A stretch of DNA of 64,000 nt, taken from NCBI RefSeq assembly GCF_045207785.1, contig NZ_CP108776.1, forward strand, positions 1,922,001 through 1,986,000, read 5' to 3'. Within the stretch, counting starts at the first letter, position 1, and each line of letters starts with the position of its first letter. This document shows positions 43,494 through 55,533 of the stretch, in pieces. The notes beneath the pieces are model-generated. The model saw nothing but the letters and a program-made list of their open reading frames with translations, was not told the origin of the DNA and made no database searches. This stretch comes from Embleya sp045207785 (lineage in GTDB: Bacteria > Actinomycetota > Actinomycetes > Streptomycetales > Streptomycetaceae). A program made the translations under genes and the position numbers.

Positions 43494-43507
43494 ATGTTCG
43501 ATTATGC
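43486..43507 (-). promoter_or_regulatory. LexA-like SOS box over the start codon plus -10 element
   Basis: On the leftward strand, TCGAACATATGTACGG (43501-43486) matches the actinobacterial LexA consensus TCGAAC-N4-GTTCGA: the left half is perfect and the right half is 4 of 6. It immediately follows the -10-like CATAAT (43507-43502) and includes the ATG at 43493-43491. A repressor here would block both initiation and the start site. Confidence 0.6.
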
Positions 43508-43672
43508 GCGGTGGTTGGCTTGAAATGCACTATGGATCATGGAGGGGGGCGCCCCGCTCCTTCGTTCGAGTCCTGCTCGGGCGCCGCCCGACCCCGCTCG
43601 ACCCTTGCCCGGCCCCGCCCGGCGCCGTGTTCGATCCCGTTCGACCCCTGTTCGATTTTTTCTGGAGGATCC

Positions 43673-44671
43673 GTGAATCAGGCTGCCCACCCCGGCGACG
43701 AGGCCGCGTTCGCCCACATACCGGTGGTCGGTGTGTGGCGGAACGGCTTCCTCGAGTCGGTGCACCACGGCACGGCCGTGCTGACGGGCGCCGACGGCTC
43801 GGTGGTCGAGGGGCACGGCGCGGTGGACGCGGCGATGTTCCCGCGTTCGGCCAACAAGCCGTTCCAGGGCCTCGCCATGCTGCGCAACGGGCTCGATCTG
43901 GACGGTGAACTGCTCGCCCTCGCGTGCGCGAGCCACTCGGGCGAGGCATTCCACCTCGACGGGACCCGGCGGATCCTGGCGCGGGCGGGCCTGTCCGAGA
44001 GCGCGCTGCGCTGCGTACCGGACCTGCCGCTCGGCGCGGCGCAGCGAGACGCGTGGCTGGCGGCGGGCAACGGGCCCGAGCGGATCGCGATGAACTGCTC
44101 GGGCAAGCACGCCGCGATGCTGCTCACGTGCGTGCACAACGGCTGGTCGATTGAGGACTACCTCGCCCCGGACCACCCGCTGCAGAAGGCCGTCCGCCGG
44201 GCGGTCGAGGACGTCGCCGGCGAACCGGTCGCGGCCGCCGGCGTCGACGGGTGCGGCGCGCCGCTGTTCGCGATCTCGCTCGCGGGCCTGGCGCGGTCGT
44301 ACGGCCGCTTCGCGGGCGCGGCCGCGGGGACCCCCGAACGGCGGATCGCGGACGCGATGCGCGCGCACCCGGAATGGGTCGCAGGCACCGGTCGCGACGT
44401 GACGAACCTGATGCGGGCGGTACCGGGCCTGCTCGCGAAGGACGGCGCGGAGGCGGTGTTCGCGGTGGGCCTGGCGGACGGACGGGGCGCCGCGATCAAG
44501 ATCGCGGACGGCGGCGTGCGGGCCGGGGTGGTCGCGATGGCGGCACTGCTGTGGCGCATGGGCGCGGACGAGCAGGCGCTGGCCCCGTTCGCGCAGGCGC
44601 CGGTGTACGGCGCCGGCGAGGTCGTCGGCGCGATCCGCGCGTTCCCTCTTTTGGGTGAACCGGCGGTCTAG
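43673..44671 (+). CDS. L-asparaginase II-type amidohydrolase
   Basis: A 332-aa protein, GTG 43673 after TGGAGGA. It matches the asparaginase_II family: VWRNGFLESVHHGTAVLTGA, FPRSANKPFQGLAML with the conserved Ser-x-x-Lys, CASHSGEAFHL near 88, MNCSGKHAAMLLTC, and VDGCGAPLFAISLAGLAR. It hydrolyses asparagine to aspartate and ammonia in the cytoplasm. The gene stands alone and is followed by a GAAA-loop terminator. The 5' region has repeated TTCGA pieces. Confidence 0.9.
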   Translation: MNQAAHPGDEAAFAHIPVVGVWRNGFLESVHHGTAVLTGADGSVVEGHGAVDAAMFPRSANKPFQGLAMLRNGLDLDGELLALACASHSGEAFHLDGTRRILARAGLSESALRCVPDLPLGAAQRDAWLAAGNGPERIAMNCSGKHAAMLLTCVHNGWSIEDYLAPDHPLQKAVRRAVEDVAGEPVAAAGVDGCGAPLFAISLAGLARSYGRFAGAAAGTPERRIADAMRAHPEWVAGTGRDVTNLMRAVPGLLAKDGAEAVFAVGLADGRGAAIKIADGGVRAGVVAMAALLWRMGADEQALAPFAQAPVYGAGEVVGAIRAFPLLGEPAV

Positions 44672-44709
44672 CCCTGTCGCCCGCATGGGGCGGGCGCAAA
44701 ACTGACGCT

Positions 44710-44737
44710 GCGGCCGGTTGGGAAACCAACCGGCCGC
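44710..44737 (+). terminator. GAAA-tetraloop terminator of the asparaginase gene
   Basis: A perfect 12-bp stem, GCGGCCGGTTGG with CCAACCGGCCGC, closed by the stable loop GAAA. It lies 39 bp after the stop codon. Confidence 0.85.
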
Positions 44738-44786
44738 GCCAACGCCCGACAGCGGGGCGATCGGGCTCGGCCCCGGACCGGACGAA

Positions 44787-44822
44787 CACCGGGCCGGGCC
44801 CCCGAAGGGACCCGACCCGGTG
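44787..44822 (-). terminator. Terminator of acnA
   Basis: The 12-bp arms CACCGGGCCGGG and CCCGACCCGGTG pair with one mismatch. The hairpin lies 40 bp past the acnA stop in the leftward direction. Confidence 0.7.
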
Positions 44823-44862
44823 CCGTGGTGCGGTTGTGCCGTGCGGCTGCCCGGTGCGGCGG

Positions 44863-47586
<2,724 letters not shown>

Positions 47587-47697
47587 GACGGTCTCCCTTG
47601 ATCTTGTGCGTTTCTCCCGCATCCTGCCGACACCCACTCGACGTACGCCAAGCAAGGTGACCCTAAGCAGGGGATGCCGGGGTCTGCGCCCCGCAGG

Positions 47698-47713
47698 TAT
47701 CTTGATGTCAAGA
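47698..47713 (-). promoter_or_regulatory. Palindromic operator upstream of acnA
   Basis: TCTTGATGTCAAGA (47700-47713) has two 6-bp arms around TG. It is located between acnA and the divergent oxidoreductase gene. A second partial repeat, AAGTCTAGTCTAGG, follows. Similar TCTTGA-type palindromes precede actinobacterial central-metabolism genes as I recall them; the cognate regulator is not in the window. Confidence 0.5.
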
Positions 47714-47900
47714 CAAGTCTAGTCTAGGCCCCGACTCATCCGTGCGGGTACCCGCCACACGCACACCAACCCTTCCGCGGCGGATTCCTGCGCGCGATCT
47801 TCCCCACGCGCGTGCGCACGCCCCTAACATGCGGGACAGCGAGTCCTGTACGGCACACGACGCGGGCACATCGGGTGGGTGCGACGAGGGGGATGACGCC

Positions 47901-48926
47901 ATGAAGCGGATCCGGATCGGCGTTCTGGGCGCGGCTCGCATCGCGCCCGCCGCACTGGTCAAGCCGGCGCGGCTGCTCCCGGAGGTACAGGTCGCCGCCG
48001 CCGCCGCGCGCGACCCCGCCCGCGCCGACACGTTCGCGCGCCGCCAGGGCATCCCACGCGTGCACGCGTCCTACGACGCGCTGATCGCGGACCCGGAACT
48101 GGACGCGGTGTACATCCCGCTGCCCAACGGGCTGCACGCGCACTGGACGATCCGGGCCCTGGAGGCCGGCAAGCACGTGCTGTGCGAGAAGCCGATGGCC
48201 GCCAACGAGGCCGAGGCGCAGGAGATCGCGGACGCCGCCAAGCGCACCGGCCTGGTCGCGATGGAGGCGTTCCACTACCGCTATCACCCACTCGCCAAGC
48301 GGATGCGCGAGATCCTGGACGACGGCGAGCTCGGCGAGATCCGGCGGATCACGACGGCGATGTGCTTCCCGCTGCCGCTCCTGGGCGACATCCGCTACCG
48401 GTACGACCTCGCGGGCGGCGCGCTGATGGACGGCGGGTGCTACGCCGTGCACGTGATGCGGCTGCTCGCGGGCGACGACGGGGCGGACCCGATCGAGGTG
48501 CTCGACGCCAAGGCGCTGACCGTGCCCGCGGACCGGCGGATCGACCGCGCGATCTCGGCGCGGCTGCGGCTGCCGGGCGGCGCGACGGGCGTCGTGCACG
48601 CGTCGATGCTGTCGCGGCGCGTGCTCGACATCGGCGCGCACGTGGTGGGCACGCGGGGCGAGATGCGGGTGCGGAACTACGTGATGCCGCACCTGCCGCA
48701 CCGGTTCACGGTCGACGTCGGCGGGCGCAAGCGGCGCGAGCACCTGGGCCAGGCCGCGCGGACGCCGACGTACCGCTTGCAGTTGCAGGCGTTCGCGGAC
48801 GCTATCCGGTCGGGCGAGCCGCCGCTGACGCCGGCGTCGGACGCGGTGCCGACGCTGCGCGTCATGGACTCCATCTACCGGGCGGCCGGGCTGCCGCTGC
48901 GCGGCGGGACCCCGGCCGCGCGGTGA
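47901..48926 (+). CDS. Gfo/Idh/MocA-family NAD(P)-dependent oxidoreductase
   Basis: A 341-aa protein, ATG 47901 after GAGGGGG. The Rossmann motif is RIGVLGAARIAPAALVKPAR. The conserved LCEKPMAANEAEAQEI contains the EKP motif. EAFHYRYHPLAKRMRE and GGALMDGGCYAVHVMRLL carry the active-site His-type residues. It oxidises or reduces a sugar or cyclitol; the substrate is unknown. It is divergent from acnA and converges on the PH-domain gene. Confidence 0.9.
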   Translation: MKRIRIGVLGAARIAPAALVKPARLLPEVQVAAAAARDPARADTFARRQGIPRVHASYDALIADPELDAVYIPLPNGLHAHWTIRALEAGKHVLCEKPMAANEAEAQEIADAAKRTGLVAMEAFHYRYHPLAKRMREILDDGELGEIRRITTAMCFPLPLLGDIRYRYDLAGGALMDGGCYAVHVMRLLAGDDGADPIEVLDAKALTVPADRRIDRAISARLRLPGGATGVVHASMLSRRVLDIGAHVVGTRGEMRVRNYVMPHLPHRFTVDVGGRKRREHLGQAARTPTYRLQLQAFADAIRSGEPPLTPASDAVPTLRVMDSIYRAAGLPLRGGTPAAR

Positions 48927-48974
48927 ACGCGCGGCTCGGGGCCGCCCCGGGCCCGGGCCGGGTCCGCCACCGGA

Positions 48975-49349
48975 TCACCGCATGATGTAGTGGAGGATCA
49001 CGTCATGGACGTGCCGACCCTTGTCGTCGCTGCGGAACTCGACGCTGTAGGTGTGCGTGCCGACGTGGATCGCTATTTCACTCGAACTCAGGTACGAGCC
49101 GGTGAACGACTTGTTCGAGACCATGCTGACGCTGCTGATCTTCGAGTACGGCACGCTGGTGATCGCGATCTTCTTGCCGACGAAGGAGTTGTCCTGCAGG
49201 ATCGCGCGGCGATCCGTCAGGCCGATGAAGCCCGTGCCGACACCCTTGGCGTCGTAGACCGCGATGATCGTTTCGCCCGGCAGCAGACCGCTCTGGATCT
49301 TGTCCAACTGCTCGCGCTTGTCGAAGACGACGTTCCCCGCCCCGCTCAT
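48975..49349 (-). CDS. Small bacterial PH-domain-like protein
   Basis: A 124-aa soluble protein. LLPGETIIAVYDAKGVGTGF, IGLTDRRAILQDNSFVGKKI and VPYSKISSVSMVSNKSFTGS match the YvbH/bPH-type barrel. It ends with a basic helix, VHDVILHYIMR. The function is unknown; family members may act at the membrane or as adaptors. It is a single gene 50 bp upstream of the cysteine-synthase-like gene. Confidence 0.8.
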   Translation of the reverse strand: MSGAGNVVFDKREQLDKIQSGLLPGETIIAVYDAKGVGTGFIGLTDRRAILQDNSFVGKKIAITSVPYSKISSVSMVSNKSFTGSYLSSSEIAIHVGTHTYSVEFRSDDKGRHVHDVILHYIMR

Positions 49350-49399
49350 CCTGTACTCCTCCTCGGTTGACCTGCGACCGCCAGCCTACGGCCGCTCGC

Positions 49400-50500
49400 T
49401 CAGCACCATCGGCTCGTCGCGTGGAAGTCGCTCAGGGTTTGCTCGTACGGCGTAAGGTCCAGGCCCTGTCCCGCCAACCACTCGTCCGAGTAGTAGGAGT
49501 GCGCGTAGCGCTCGCCGCCGTCGCACAACAGGGTCACCACCGAGCCGGTGCGACCCGCGGCGCGCATCTCGGCGACCAGGCGCAGGGCGCCCCACAGGTT
49601 GGTGCCGGTCGAGCCGCCGGCCTTGTGGCCGGTGCGGCGGTGCAGCTCGCGCATGGCCGCGACCGACGCGGCGTCGGGCACCTTGATCATCCGGTCGACG
49701 ATGTTCGGGATGAAGCTGGCCTCGACGCGCGGGCGGCCGATGCCCTCGATCCGCGACGAGCACGCCTCGGTGTGGGACGGGTCGTGCGTGCGCCATCCGT
49801 CGAAGAACGCCGAGTTCTCCGGGTCGACGACGCAGATCTTGGAGTGGTGGCGGCGGTAGCGGACGTAGCGGCCCATGGTCGCGCTGGTGCCGCCGGTGCC
49901 GGCGCCGACCACGATCCACTCGGGGATGGGGTGCCGCTCCTCGGACATCTGCTCGAACACCGACTCGGCGATGTTGTTGTTGCCCCGCCAGTCGGTCGCG
50001 CGCTCGGCGTACGTGAACTGGTCCATGAAGTGGCCGCCGGACTCGGCCGCGAGCGCGCGCGAGACGTCGTACACCGTGGAGGCGTCGTCGACGAGGTGAC
50101 ATCGGCCGCCGTGGAACTCGATCAGCTCGATCTTCTCGGGGCTGGTCGTGCGGGGCATGACCGCGACGAAGGGCAGGCCGATCTGGTTGGCGAAGTACGC
50201 CTCGGAGACCGCCGTGGAGCCCGAGGACGCCTCGATCACGGTGGTGCCCTCCTCGATCCACCCGTTGCACAGGGCGTACAGGAAGAGCGAGCGGGCGAGG
50301 CGGTGCTTGAGCGAGCCGGTGGGGTGGGTCGACTCGTCCTTGAGGTAGAGGTCGATGCCCCAATCCGCGGGCAGCGGGTAGACGAGCAGGTGGGTGTCGG
50401 CGGAGCGGTTCGCGTCGGCGCTCACCTTGCGGATGGCCTCGTCCACCCACGACCGGGTCTTCGTGCTGAAGCGGTCCACATCGTTGACATCCGGCGTCAC
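49400..50500 (-). CDS. PLP-dependent cysteine synthase-family protein (Cds1-like)
   Basis: A 366-aa fold-type II PLP enzyme, GTG 50500 after GGGGAG; longer frames extend through the sigma-factor region and are artefacts. The PLP lysine lies in DESTHPTGSLKHRLARSL. EASSGSTAVSEAYFANQIGL is the substrate loop and VVGAGTGGTSATMGRY the phosphate loop. TLLCDGGERYAHSYYSDEWL is near the C-terminus. It resembles mycobacterial L-cysteine desulfhydrase Cds1, so it may release sulfide from cysteine instead of making it. Confidence 0.88.
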   Translation of the reverse strand: MTPDVNDVDRFSTKTRSWVDEAIRKVSADANRSADTHLLVYPLPADWGIDLYLKDESTHPTGSLKHRLARSLFLYALCNGWIEEGTTVIEASSGSTAVSEAYFANQIGLPFVAVMPRTTSPEKIELIEFHGGRCHLVDDASTVYDVSRALAAESGGHFMDQFTYAERATDWRGNNNIAESVFEQMSEERHPIPEWIVVGAGTGGTSATMGRYVRYRRHHSKICVVDPENSAFFDGWRTHDPSHTEACSSRIEGIGRPRVEASFIPNIVDRMIKVPDAASVAAMRELHRRTGHKAGGSTGTNLWGALRLVAEMRAAGRTGSVVTLLCDGGERYAHSYYSDEWLAGQGLDLTPYEQTLSDFHATSRWC

Positions 50501-50752
50501 GTCGACTCCCCTGGCTCGTTCGGCCCCCCGCGTTCCGGGTTCCGGTCCGCAGGGGCTGCGGGATCGATGGTGTTCGATCGCGGCCCAGGCTACGGGCCGA
50601 CTCGCGGCCCTCCCGGACAACCCCTCCAATGGCCCATGAGCTGCGGTTTCGTATTGTCTGCGAGTTGTTCGCGAGAACGTGTGACGTGCCGGGGGGTCCG
50701 TCGCGTCAATGGGGTGGGTACGCGCGAGGGCGCGTAGGGACGAGGAGGGCCT

Positions 50753-51262
50753 ATGGCGGGCTTCGACGCTGAGCCGGCCGATTTCCTGGAGTTCGCCAAC
50801 GCGTGCAGCGGTCGGCTGTTCCGGACGGCCTGGCTGCTGTGTGGCGATTGGCATCTCGCCGAGGACCTCGTGCAGACGACGCTGGGCAAGTTGTACCGGG
50901 CCTGGAAGCGGGTGAGTCGGGCGGACAGCCCGGAGGCGTACGCGCGCACCGTGTTGACGCGTACCTACCTGTCCCACCGGCGCCGGCTGAGCAGCACCGA
51001 GCAGCCCTATGCCGACCTGCCCGAGGGCTCGGGCCCCGAGGACGACCAGGCCTTGCGGCTGACGCTCCTCAAGAGCCTGGCCGAACTGCCGGCGAAGGAC
51101 CGCGCGGTGTTGGTGCTCCGGTATTGGGAGGACCTCAGCGTGGAACAGACGGCGCGGCAGATGGGTGTGTCCGAAGGGGCCGTGCGCAGCAGGTCCATGC
51201 GGGCCCTGGAGAAGTTGCGGAGCGTGCTCGGGAGCGAGACGGGATGGCTCTCCGCCGCATGA
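50753..51262 (+). CDS. SigE-family RNA polymerase sigma factor (ECF type)
   Basis: A 169-aa sigma factor, ATG 50753 after GAGGAGG. The region 2 block is FRTAWLLCGDWHLAEDLVQT and TLGKLYRAWKRVSRADSPEA. Region 4 is LRYWEDLSVEQTARQMGVSE and GAVRSRSMRALEKLRSVLG. The next gene, 89 bp downstream, encodes a single-pass membrane protein typical of its anti-sigma partner. Confidence 0.9.
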   Translation: MAGFDAEPADFLEFANACSGRLFRTAWLLCGDWHLAEDLVQTTLGKLYRAWKRVSRADSPEAYARTVLTRTYLSHRRRLSSTEQPYADLPEGSGPEDDQALRLTLLKSLAELPAKDRAVLVLRYWEDLSVEQTARQMGVSEGAVRSRSMRALEKLRSVLGSETGWLSAA

Positions 51263-51351
51263 GGCGTCACTGAGTACACCGCCGGCACGGCCGTACGGCT
51301 GGTGAGCAGTACGACCTGTGGTCACACGGATGTCGAGGAGACAGTAGGTCT

Positions 51352-52422
51352 ATGGGGTCTGACGAGAATGAGCTGGCGGCCGCGCTGCGGGCGTCGGCGT
51401 CGGGGTTGGTCCCCCCGGCGGGGTTGGTGACGGGCGGTATCGCTCGGGGCCGACGAATGAAACTGGTACGCCGAGTCCAGGTGGGCGTCTCGGCCGCGGC
51501 TGTGGTCGCCGTGGCGAGCACGGCCCTGTTCACGATCGCGAGCGGGCAGGAGAACGGCGGGAAGGTGGCGGGCCCGGCAAGCACGTCGGCCGAGGTCTCC
51601 CCGCTTCCGCCCACCGCGACGCCCAAGGCACGGCCGACGCTCCCCGTGCCGCCCGGGCTGGAGCCCGCGAAGCCGCCGCTGCTGTTGAAGACGCTCCTGC
51701 AGCGGATGCCCCAGGGTCCGATGCGGTACTCGTACACCGGCGCGGACCACACCAACAGGTACGACGGTCAGCTGTACAGCGTGGGCTCGTCGGTCTCGAT
51801 GATCCTCGAGGACTCGCAGGGGCCCACGTTGATCTCGGTGTCGGTGGAACAAACCGCCGAGGGTCCGGGCAACTTCGTGTGCCCGTCGACCGAAGGCACC
51901 CTCGCCGAGTGCTGGGACGACAAGTTGCCCGACGGAACGCGAGTGCTGCTGAACAAGAACTGGGTGTACCCCGCCGCGCCGGACACCGAGGCGAACCGCG
52001 CCGACGACAAGCCCGGCCCCTCGGGTCGAGGACCCAAGCAGTGGTCCGCGCGAGCGCTGCGCCCCGACGGCACCGTGGTCTTCATCGACGAGATCGCCTC
52101 GCGCGAGGAGAAGGGGCAACCCGGCCGGGACACGCCGATACTGGAGATCGCGTGGCTGCGCGAGCTCGCGCTCGACCCCGCCTGGCGAGTGTGGGTGAAC
52201 ACCGAGGACAACATGAAGGCCCAGCAGGAGGCACCCGGGTTCAGCTACCAGGCCGCCGCGCCCGACAAGGCCGCCGACCCCGACAAGCACGGCTCGGCCT
52301 CGCCCAGCACGAGCACGAGCACGAGCCCGTGGCCGCGGGTTCCGACGACGAGGACGCCGGTCGAGATCCCGCCGGGGCCGGGCGACGTGCCATCGTCCCG
52401 GGGCAGCGGCTCGGGATCGTAG
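51352..52422 (+). CDS. Single-pass membrane protein, probable partner or anti-sigma regulator of the sigma factor
   Basis: A 356-aa protein, ATG 51352. The cytoplasmic N-terminus (about 1-40) is short: DENELAAALRASASGLVPPA. A transmembrane segment follows at about 42-62 (VQVGVSAAAVVAVASTALFT), then a large Pro/Thr-rich extracellular region with two Cys (NFVCPSTEGTLAECWDDKLP). The C-terminus is low-complexity Ser/Thr/Pro. No HXXXCXXC zinc anti-sigma motif is visible, so the anti-sigma role rests on the operon position. Confidence 0.75.
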   Translation: MGSDENELAAALRASASGLVPPAGLVTGGIARGRRMKLVRRVQVGVSAAAVVAVASTALFTIASGQENGGKVAGPASTSAEVSPLPPTATPKARPTLPVPPGLEPAKPPLLLKTLLQRMPQGPMRYSYTGADHTNRYDGQLYSVGSSVSMILEDSQGPTLISVSVEQTAEGPGNFVCPSTEGTLAECWDDKLPDGTRVLLNKNWVYPAAPDTEANRADDKPGPSGRGPKQWSARALRPDGTVVFIDEIASREEKGQPGRDTPILEIAWLRELALDPAWRVWVNTEDNMKAQQEAPGFSYQAAAPDKAADPDKHGSASPSTSTSTSPWPRVPTTRTPVEIPPGPGDVPSSRGSGSGS

Positions 52423-52488
52423 CGACGGCGACAATCCCCGGCGCCTGTTCGGGCATGACTCACCGTCGGCCGGGCAGGCGCCTGATGT

Positions 52489-52535
52489 CGAGCCCCCGGG
52501 CGCCTCTGACTCCCCCCTCACGCTCCGGGGGCTCG
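52489..52535 (+). terminator. Terminator after the sigma-factor operon
   Basis: The 11-bp arms CGAGCCCCCGG and CCGGGGGCTCG (52489-52499, 52525-52535) enclose a 25-nt loop, 66 bp after the membrane protein gene. Confidence 0.6.
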
Positions 52536-52612
52536 ATGTCGTCCGCGTCCGCCCGTCTGGAATCCTGGCACGGGGTCCTGCCGGCCCCCGGATCTTGAGG
52601 GAGGCGGTCGCG

Positions 52613-53983
52613 ATGGCCGAGGGCATAGGGATCGGTCTGGGCGGCGTGGGCTTCGAGGGCGGCTACGCGGCCTACGGTCCGGCGGATCCGGAAGAGCGCG
52701 CGCAGCACATCCTGAAGGTCTTCGAGCGGGCCTTCGGCGCGCTGATCGACGGCGACCCGGCGGCCTTCCGGGTGAAGTTCCGCAAGATGGCTGCCTCGGC
52801 GTTCGCGTTCTACCGGGGCACGGCGTGCCTGTTCTACGCCGACCTGGACGAGCACGAGGACCCCTTCCTGGACGAACGCACATCGCGTGTGTGGATCCAC
52901 GGCGACCTGCACGCGGAGAACTTCGGCACGTACATGAACGCGGACGGCAAGCTCGTGTTCAACGTCAACGACTTCGACGAGGCCTATGTCGGGCCGTGGA
53001 CCTGGGACGTCAAGCGGTTCGCGGCCAGCCTCGCGCTGATCGGGCATGGCAAGGCGCTCAGCGACGACGCGATCGCGGCGCTGGTGACGCGCTACGGCGC
53101 GGCCTACCTGGACCAGTTGCGGCTGCTCACCGACAAGACCACGCCGCAGGAGGCCGCGCTGACGCTGACGACCACCGACGGCCCGTTGCTCGACGTGCTC
53201 CAGCGGGCGCGCCTGCAGACCCGGATCGGGCTCCTGGAGACGCAGACCGCGGTGGTCGACCACGAGCGCCGGTTCGCGATGTCGGGCGGCGCGTTCGAGC
53301 TGCCGGACGACGTCAAGGCGACGGTCCTGGAGGCGTTCGGGCGCTACCTGGAGACGCTTCCCCCCGCGACCCGGCAGCGCCCGGACACCTACGAAGTCAA
53401 GGACGTTGTGGGGCGGCGCGGAGTGGGCATCGGCAGCGCCGGCCTGCCGTCGTACAACCTGCTCATCGAGGGGAACACGGAGGCGCTGGAGAACGACGTG
53501 ATCCTGTACATGAAGCAGGGCCAGACGCCGTCGGTGAGCCACCACGTCACCGACCCCGAGGTGCGGTCGTACTTCGAGCACGAGGGCCACCGCACGGTCA
53601 TCTCGCAGCGCGCCCTGCAGGCGCACGCGGACCCGTGGCTGGGCTACACCGACATCCAGGGGGTCGGGCAGCTCGTGGCCGAGGTCTCCCCGTACGCGAA
53701 CGACCTGGACTGGTCGGACCTGAACGAGGAGGACACGATCGCCGAGGTCGTGGACTACCTCGGCCGGGCCACCGCGACGATGCACGCGGTCGCGGACGAG
53801 GAGAGCGGCCACACGCTCGTGCCGTTCTCGACCGAGGACGCGATCCGCGAGGCGATCGAGCGCGACGAGGCGGGCTTCACGGCCTCGCTCGTCGACTTCG
53901 CGCACGCCTACGGCGCGCGGGCCCGTGCCGACCACGCGATCTTCGTGGACCTCTTCCGCAACGGGCTGATCCGGGGGCTGTAG
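52613..53983 (+). CDS. DUF2252 family protein
   Basis: A 456-aa protein, ATG 52613 after GGGAGG. It has the DUF2252 kinase-like features KMAASAFAFYRGTACLFYAD near 58-77, RVWIHGDLHAENFGTYMNAD near 95-114, and VFNVNDFDEAYVGPWTWDVK. The HGDLHAEN and NDFDE motifs resemble catalytic loop and metal-binding residues of aminoglycoside-kinase-like folds, so a phosphotransferase role is possible but unproven. It stands upstream of the DNA-repair pair, separated by 89 bp. Confidence 0.88.
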   Translation: MAEGIGIGLGGVGFEGGYAAYGPADPEERAQHILKVFERAFGALIDGDPAAFRVKFRKMAASAFAFYRGTACLFYADLDEHEDPFLDERTSRVWIHGDLHAENFGTYMNADGKLVFNVNDFDEAYVGPWTWDVKRFAASLALIGHGKALSDDAIAALVTRYGAAYLDQLRLLTDKTTPQEAALTLTTTDGPLLDVLQRARLQTRIGLLETQTAVVDHERRFAMSGGAFELPDDVKATVLEAFGRYLETLPPATRQRPDTYEVKDVVGRRGVGIGSAGLPSYNLLIEGNTEALENDVILYMKQGQTPSVSHHVTDPEVRSYFEHEGHRTVISQRALQAHADPWLGYTDIQGVGQLVAEVSPYANDLDWSDLNEEDTIAEVVDYLGRATATMHAVADEESGHTLVPFSTEDAIREAIERDEAGFTASLVDFAHAYGARARADHAIFVDLFRNGLIRGL

Positions 53984-54072
53984 GGCCGCCCCGCGGCGCC
54001 GGCGGGCGTTCGACCCTGATGTCGGATTCCCGCCGGCCCCGGCCGTGCGATCGAGTGACACTGGTCGATGTG

Positions 54073-55533
54073 ATGGACGACGAGCAGTGCTACCGAGCGT
54101 GCAGCAGCAGGGACAGTCGATTCGACGGCTGGTTCTACATGGGTGTCACGAGCACCGACATCTACTGCCGGCCGAGTTGCCCCGCGGTCAAGCCGAAGCG
54201 CGAGAACGCCCGGTTCTACCCGTCGGCGGCAGCCGCGCAGGCGGCCGGGTTCCGGGCTTGCAAGCGCTGCCGTCCGGACACCTCGCCGGGCTCGCCGGAG
54301 TGGGACGTCCGCGCCGACGTGGTCGGTCGGGCGATGCGCCTGATCGCGGACGGCGTCGTGGACCGTGAGGGCGTCGGCGGCCTGGCGGGCCGGCTCGGCT
54401 ACAGCGACCGGCAGTTGAACCGGCTGCTGATGGCCGAGGTCGGCGCGGGGCCGCTCGCACTCGCCCGGGCCCGCCGGGCGCAGACGGCCAGGGTGCTCCT
54501 CGAGACGTCGGACCTGCAGATCGCGCAGGTCGCGTTCGCGGCCGGGTTCGCCAGCGTGCGACAGTTCAACGACACCGTGCGCGAGGTGTTCGGCCGCACG
54601 CCGTCGGAGGTGCGCGGACGGTCCGGCGCGCGCGGCGTCGAACCGGGCGAGATCCGGTTGCGCCTGCCCTACCGCGAGCCGATCGCGCTTCGGCACGCGC
54701 TGGACTTTCTGGGCCTGCGCGCGGTGCCGGGCGTCGAGGAGTACGTGGACGGCGTGTATCGCAGGGTGTTGTCGCTGCCGCACGGCTCCGGCGTGGTCGA
54801 GCTCTCGCCCGGCCCGTCGTGGGTGTGGTGCAGGCTCGTCCTCGCCGACCTGCGCGACCTGGGCGCCGCGGTGCAGCGCTGCCGTCGACTGCTGGACCTG
54901 GACGCGGATCCGCTCGCGGTCGACGAGGCCCTGGGCCGCGGCGGGCATGGCAACGGCGGACTCGGCGCGCTGGTGCGGGCCCTGCCCGGACTGCGCTCGC
55001 CGGGTCACGTGGACCCCGACGAACTCGCCGTGCGGGCCGTGCTCGGCCAGCAGGTCTCGGTCGCCGGCGCGCGCACCGTCGCGGGCCGACTGACCGCGCT
55101 GTACGGCAAACCGCTGGCCGCCCCGCAAGGCACCCTCACTCACGCCTTCCCGACTGCGGCCGCGCTGGCGGGCGCGGATCCGGCCGATCTGCCGATGCCG
55201 ATGGCGCGCAAGAAGGCGCTGTTCGGGCTCACCGGAGCGCTCGCGTCGGGGGCGGTCCGGCTCGACCCGGGCGTGGACCGCCCGGCCGCGGAGGCCGCGC
55301 TGTTGGCCCTTCCGGGCATCGGTCCCTGGACGGCGTCGTACATTCGGTTGCGGGCACTCGGCGATCCGGACGTGTTCCTGCCGACCGATCTGGGTGTCAA
55401 GCACGCGCTCGCGCGACTGGACGTGCCCGTCTCGGACGCGCAGTCGTGGTCCCCGTGGCGCTCGTACGCGTTGCACCACCTGTGGGCGAGCCTGTCCGCA
55501 GCACCCACCGTCTCGGCGAAGGAAGTCGCATGA
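54073..55533 (+). CDS. Ada N-domain/AraC/AlkA fusion: methyl-phosphotriester sensor with DNA-3-methyladenine glycosylase
   Basis: A 486-aa protein from ATG 54073 (MDDEQCYRACSSRDSRFDGW); ATG 54019 is an in-frame alternative. The Ada zinc domain has Cys in VTSTDIYCRPSCPA and ACKRCRPDTS, one of which accepts the methyl group. The AraC-type helix-turn-helix follows (VVDREGVGGLAGRLGYSDRQ and the block AFAAGFASVRQFNDTVREVF). AlkA-type glycosylase follows from about 200: LGQQVSVAGARTVAGRLTAL, LALPGIGPWTASYIRLRALG, and catalytic Asp in DVFLPTDLGVKHAL. It senses and repairs alkylated DNA. It overlaps ogt by 4 bp. Confidence 0.92.
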   Translation: MDDEQCYRACSSRDSRFDGWFYMGVTSTDIYCRPSCPAVKPKRENARFYPSAAAAQAAGFRACKRCRPDTSPGSPEWDVRADVVGRAMRLIADGVVDREGVGGLAGRLGYSDRQLNRLLMAEVGAGPLALARARRAQTARVLLETSDLQIAQVAFAAGFASVRQFNDTVREVFGRTPSEVRGRSGARGVEPGEIRLRLPYREPIALRHALDFLGLRAVPGVEEYVDGVYRRVLSLPHGSGVVELSPGPSWVWCRLVLADLRDLGAAVQRCRRLLDLDADPLAVDEALGRGGHGNGGLGALVRALPGLRSPGHVDPDELAVRAVLGQQVSVAGARTVAGRLTALYGKPLAAPQGTLTHAFPTAAALAGADPADLPMPMARKKALFGLTGALASGAVRLDPGVDRPAAEAALLALPGIGPWTASYIRLRALGDPDVFLPTDLGVKHALARLDVPVSDAQSWSPWRSYALHHLWASLSAAPTVSAKEVA

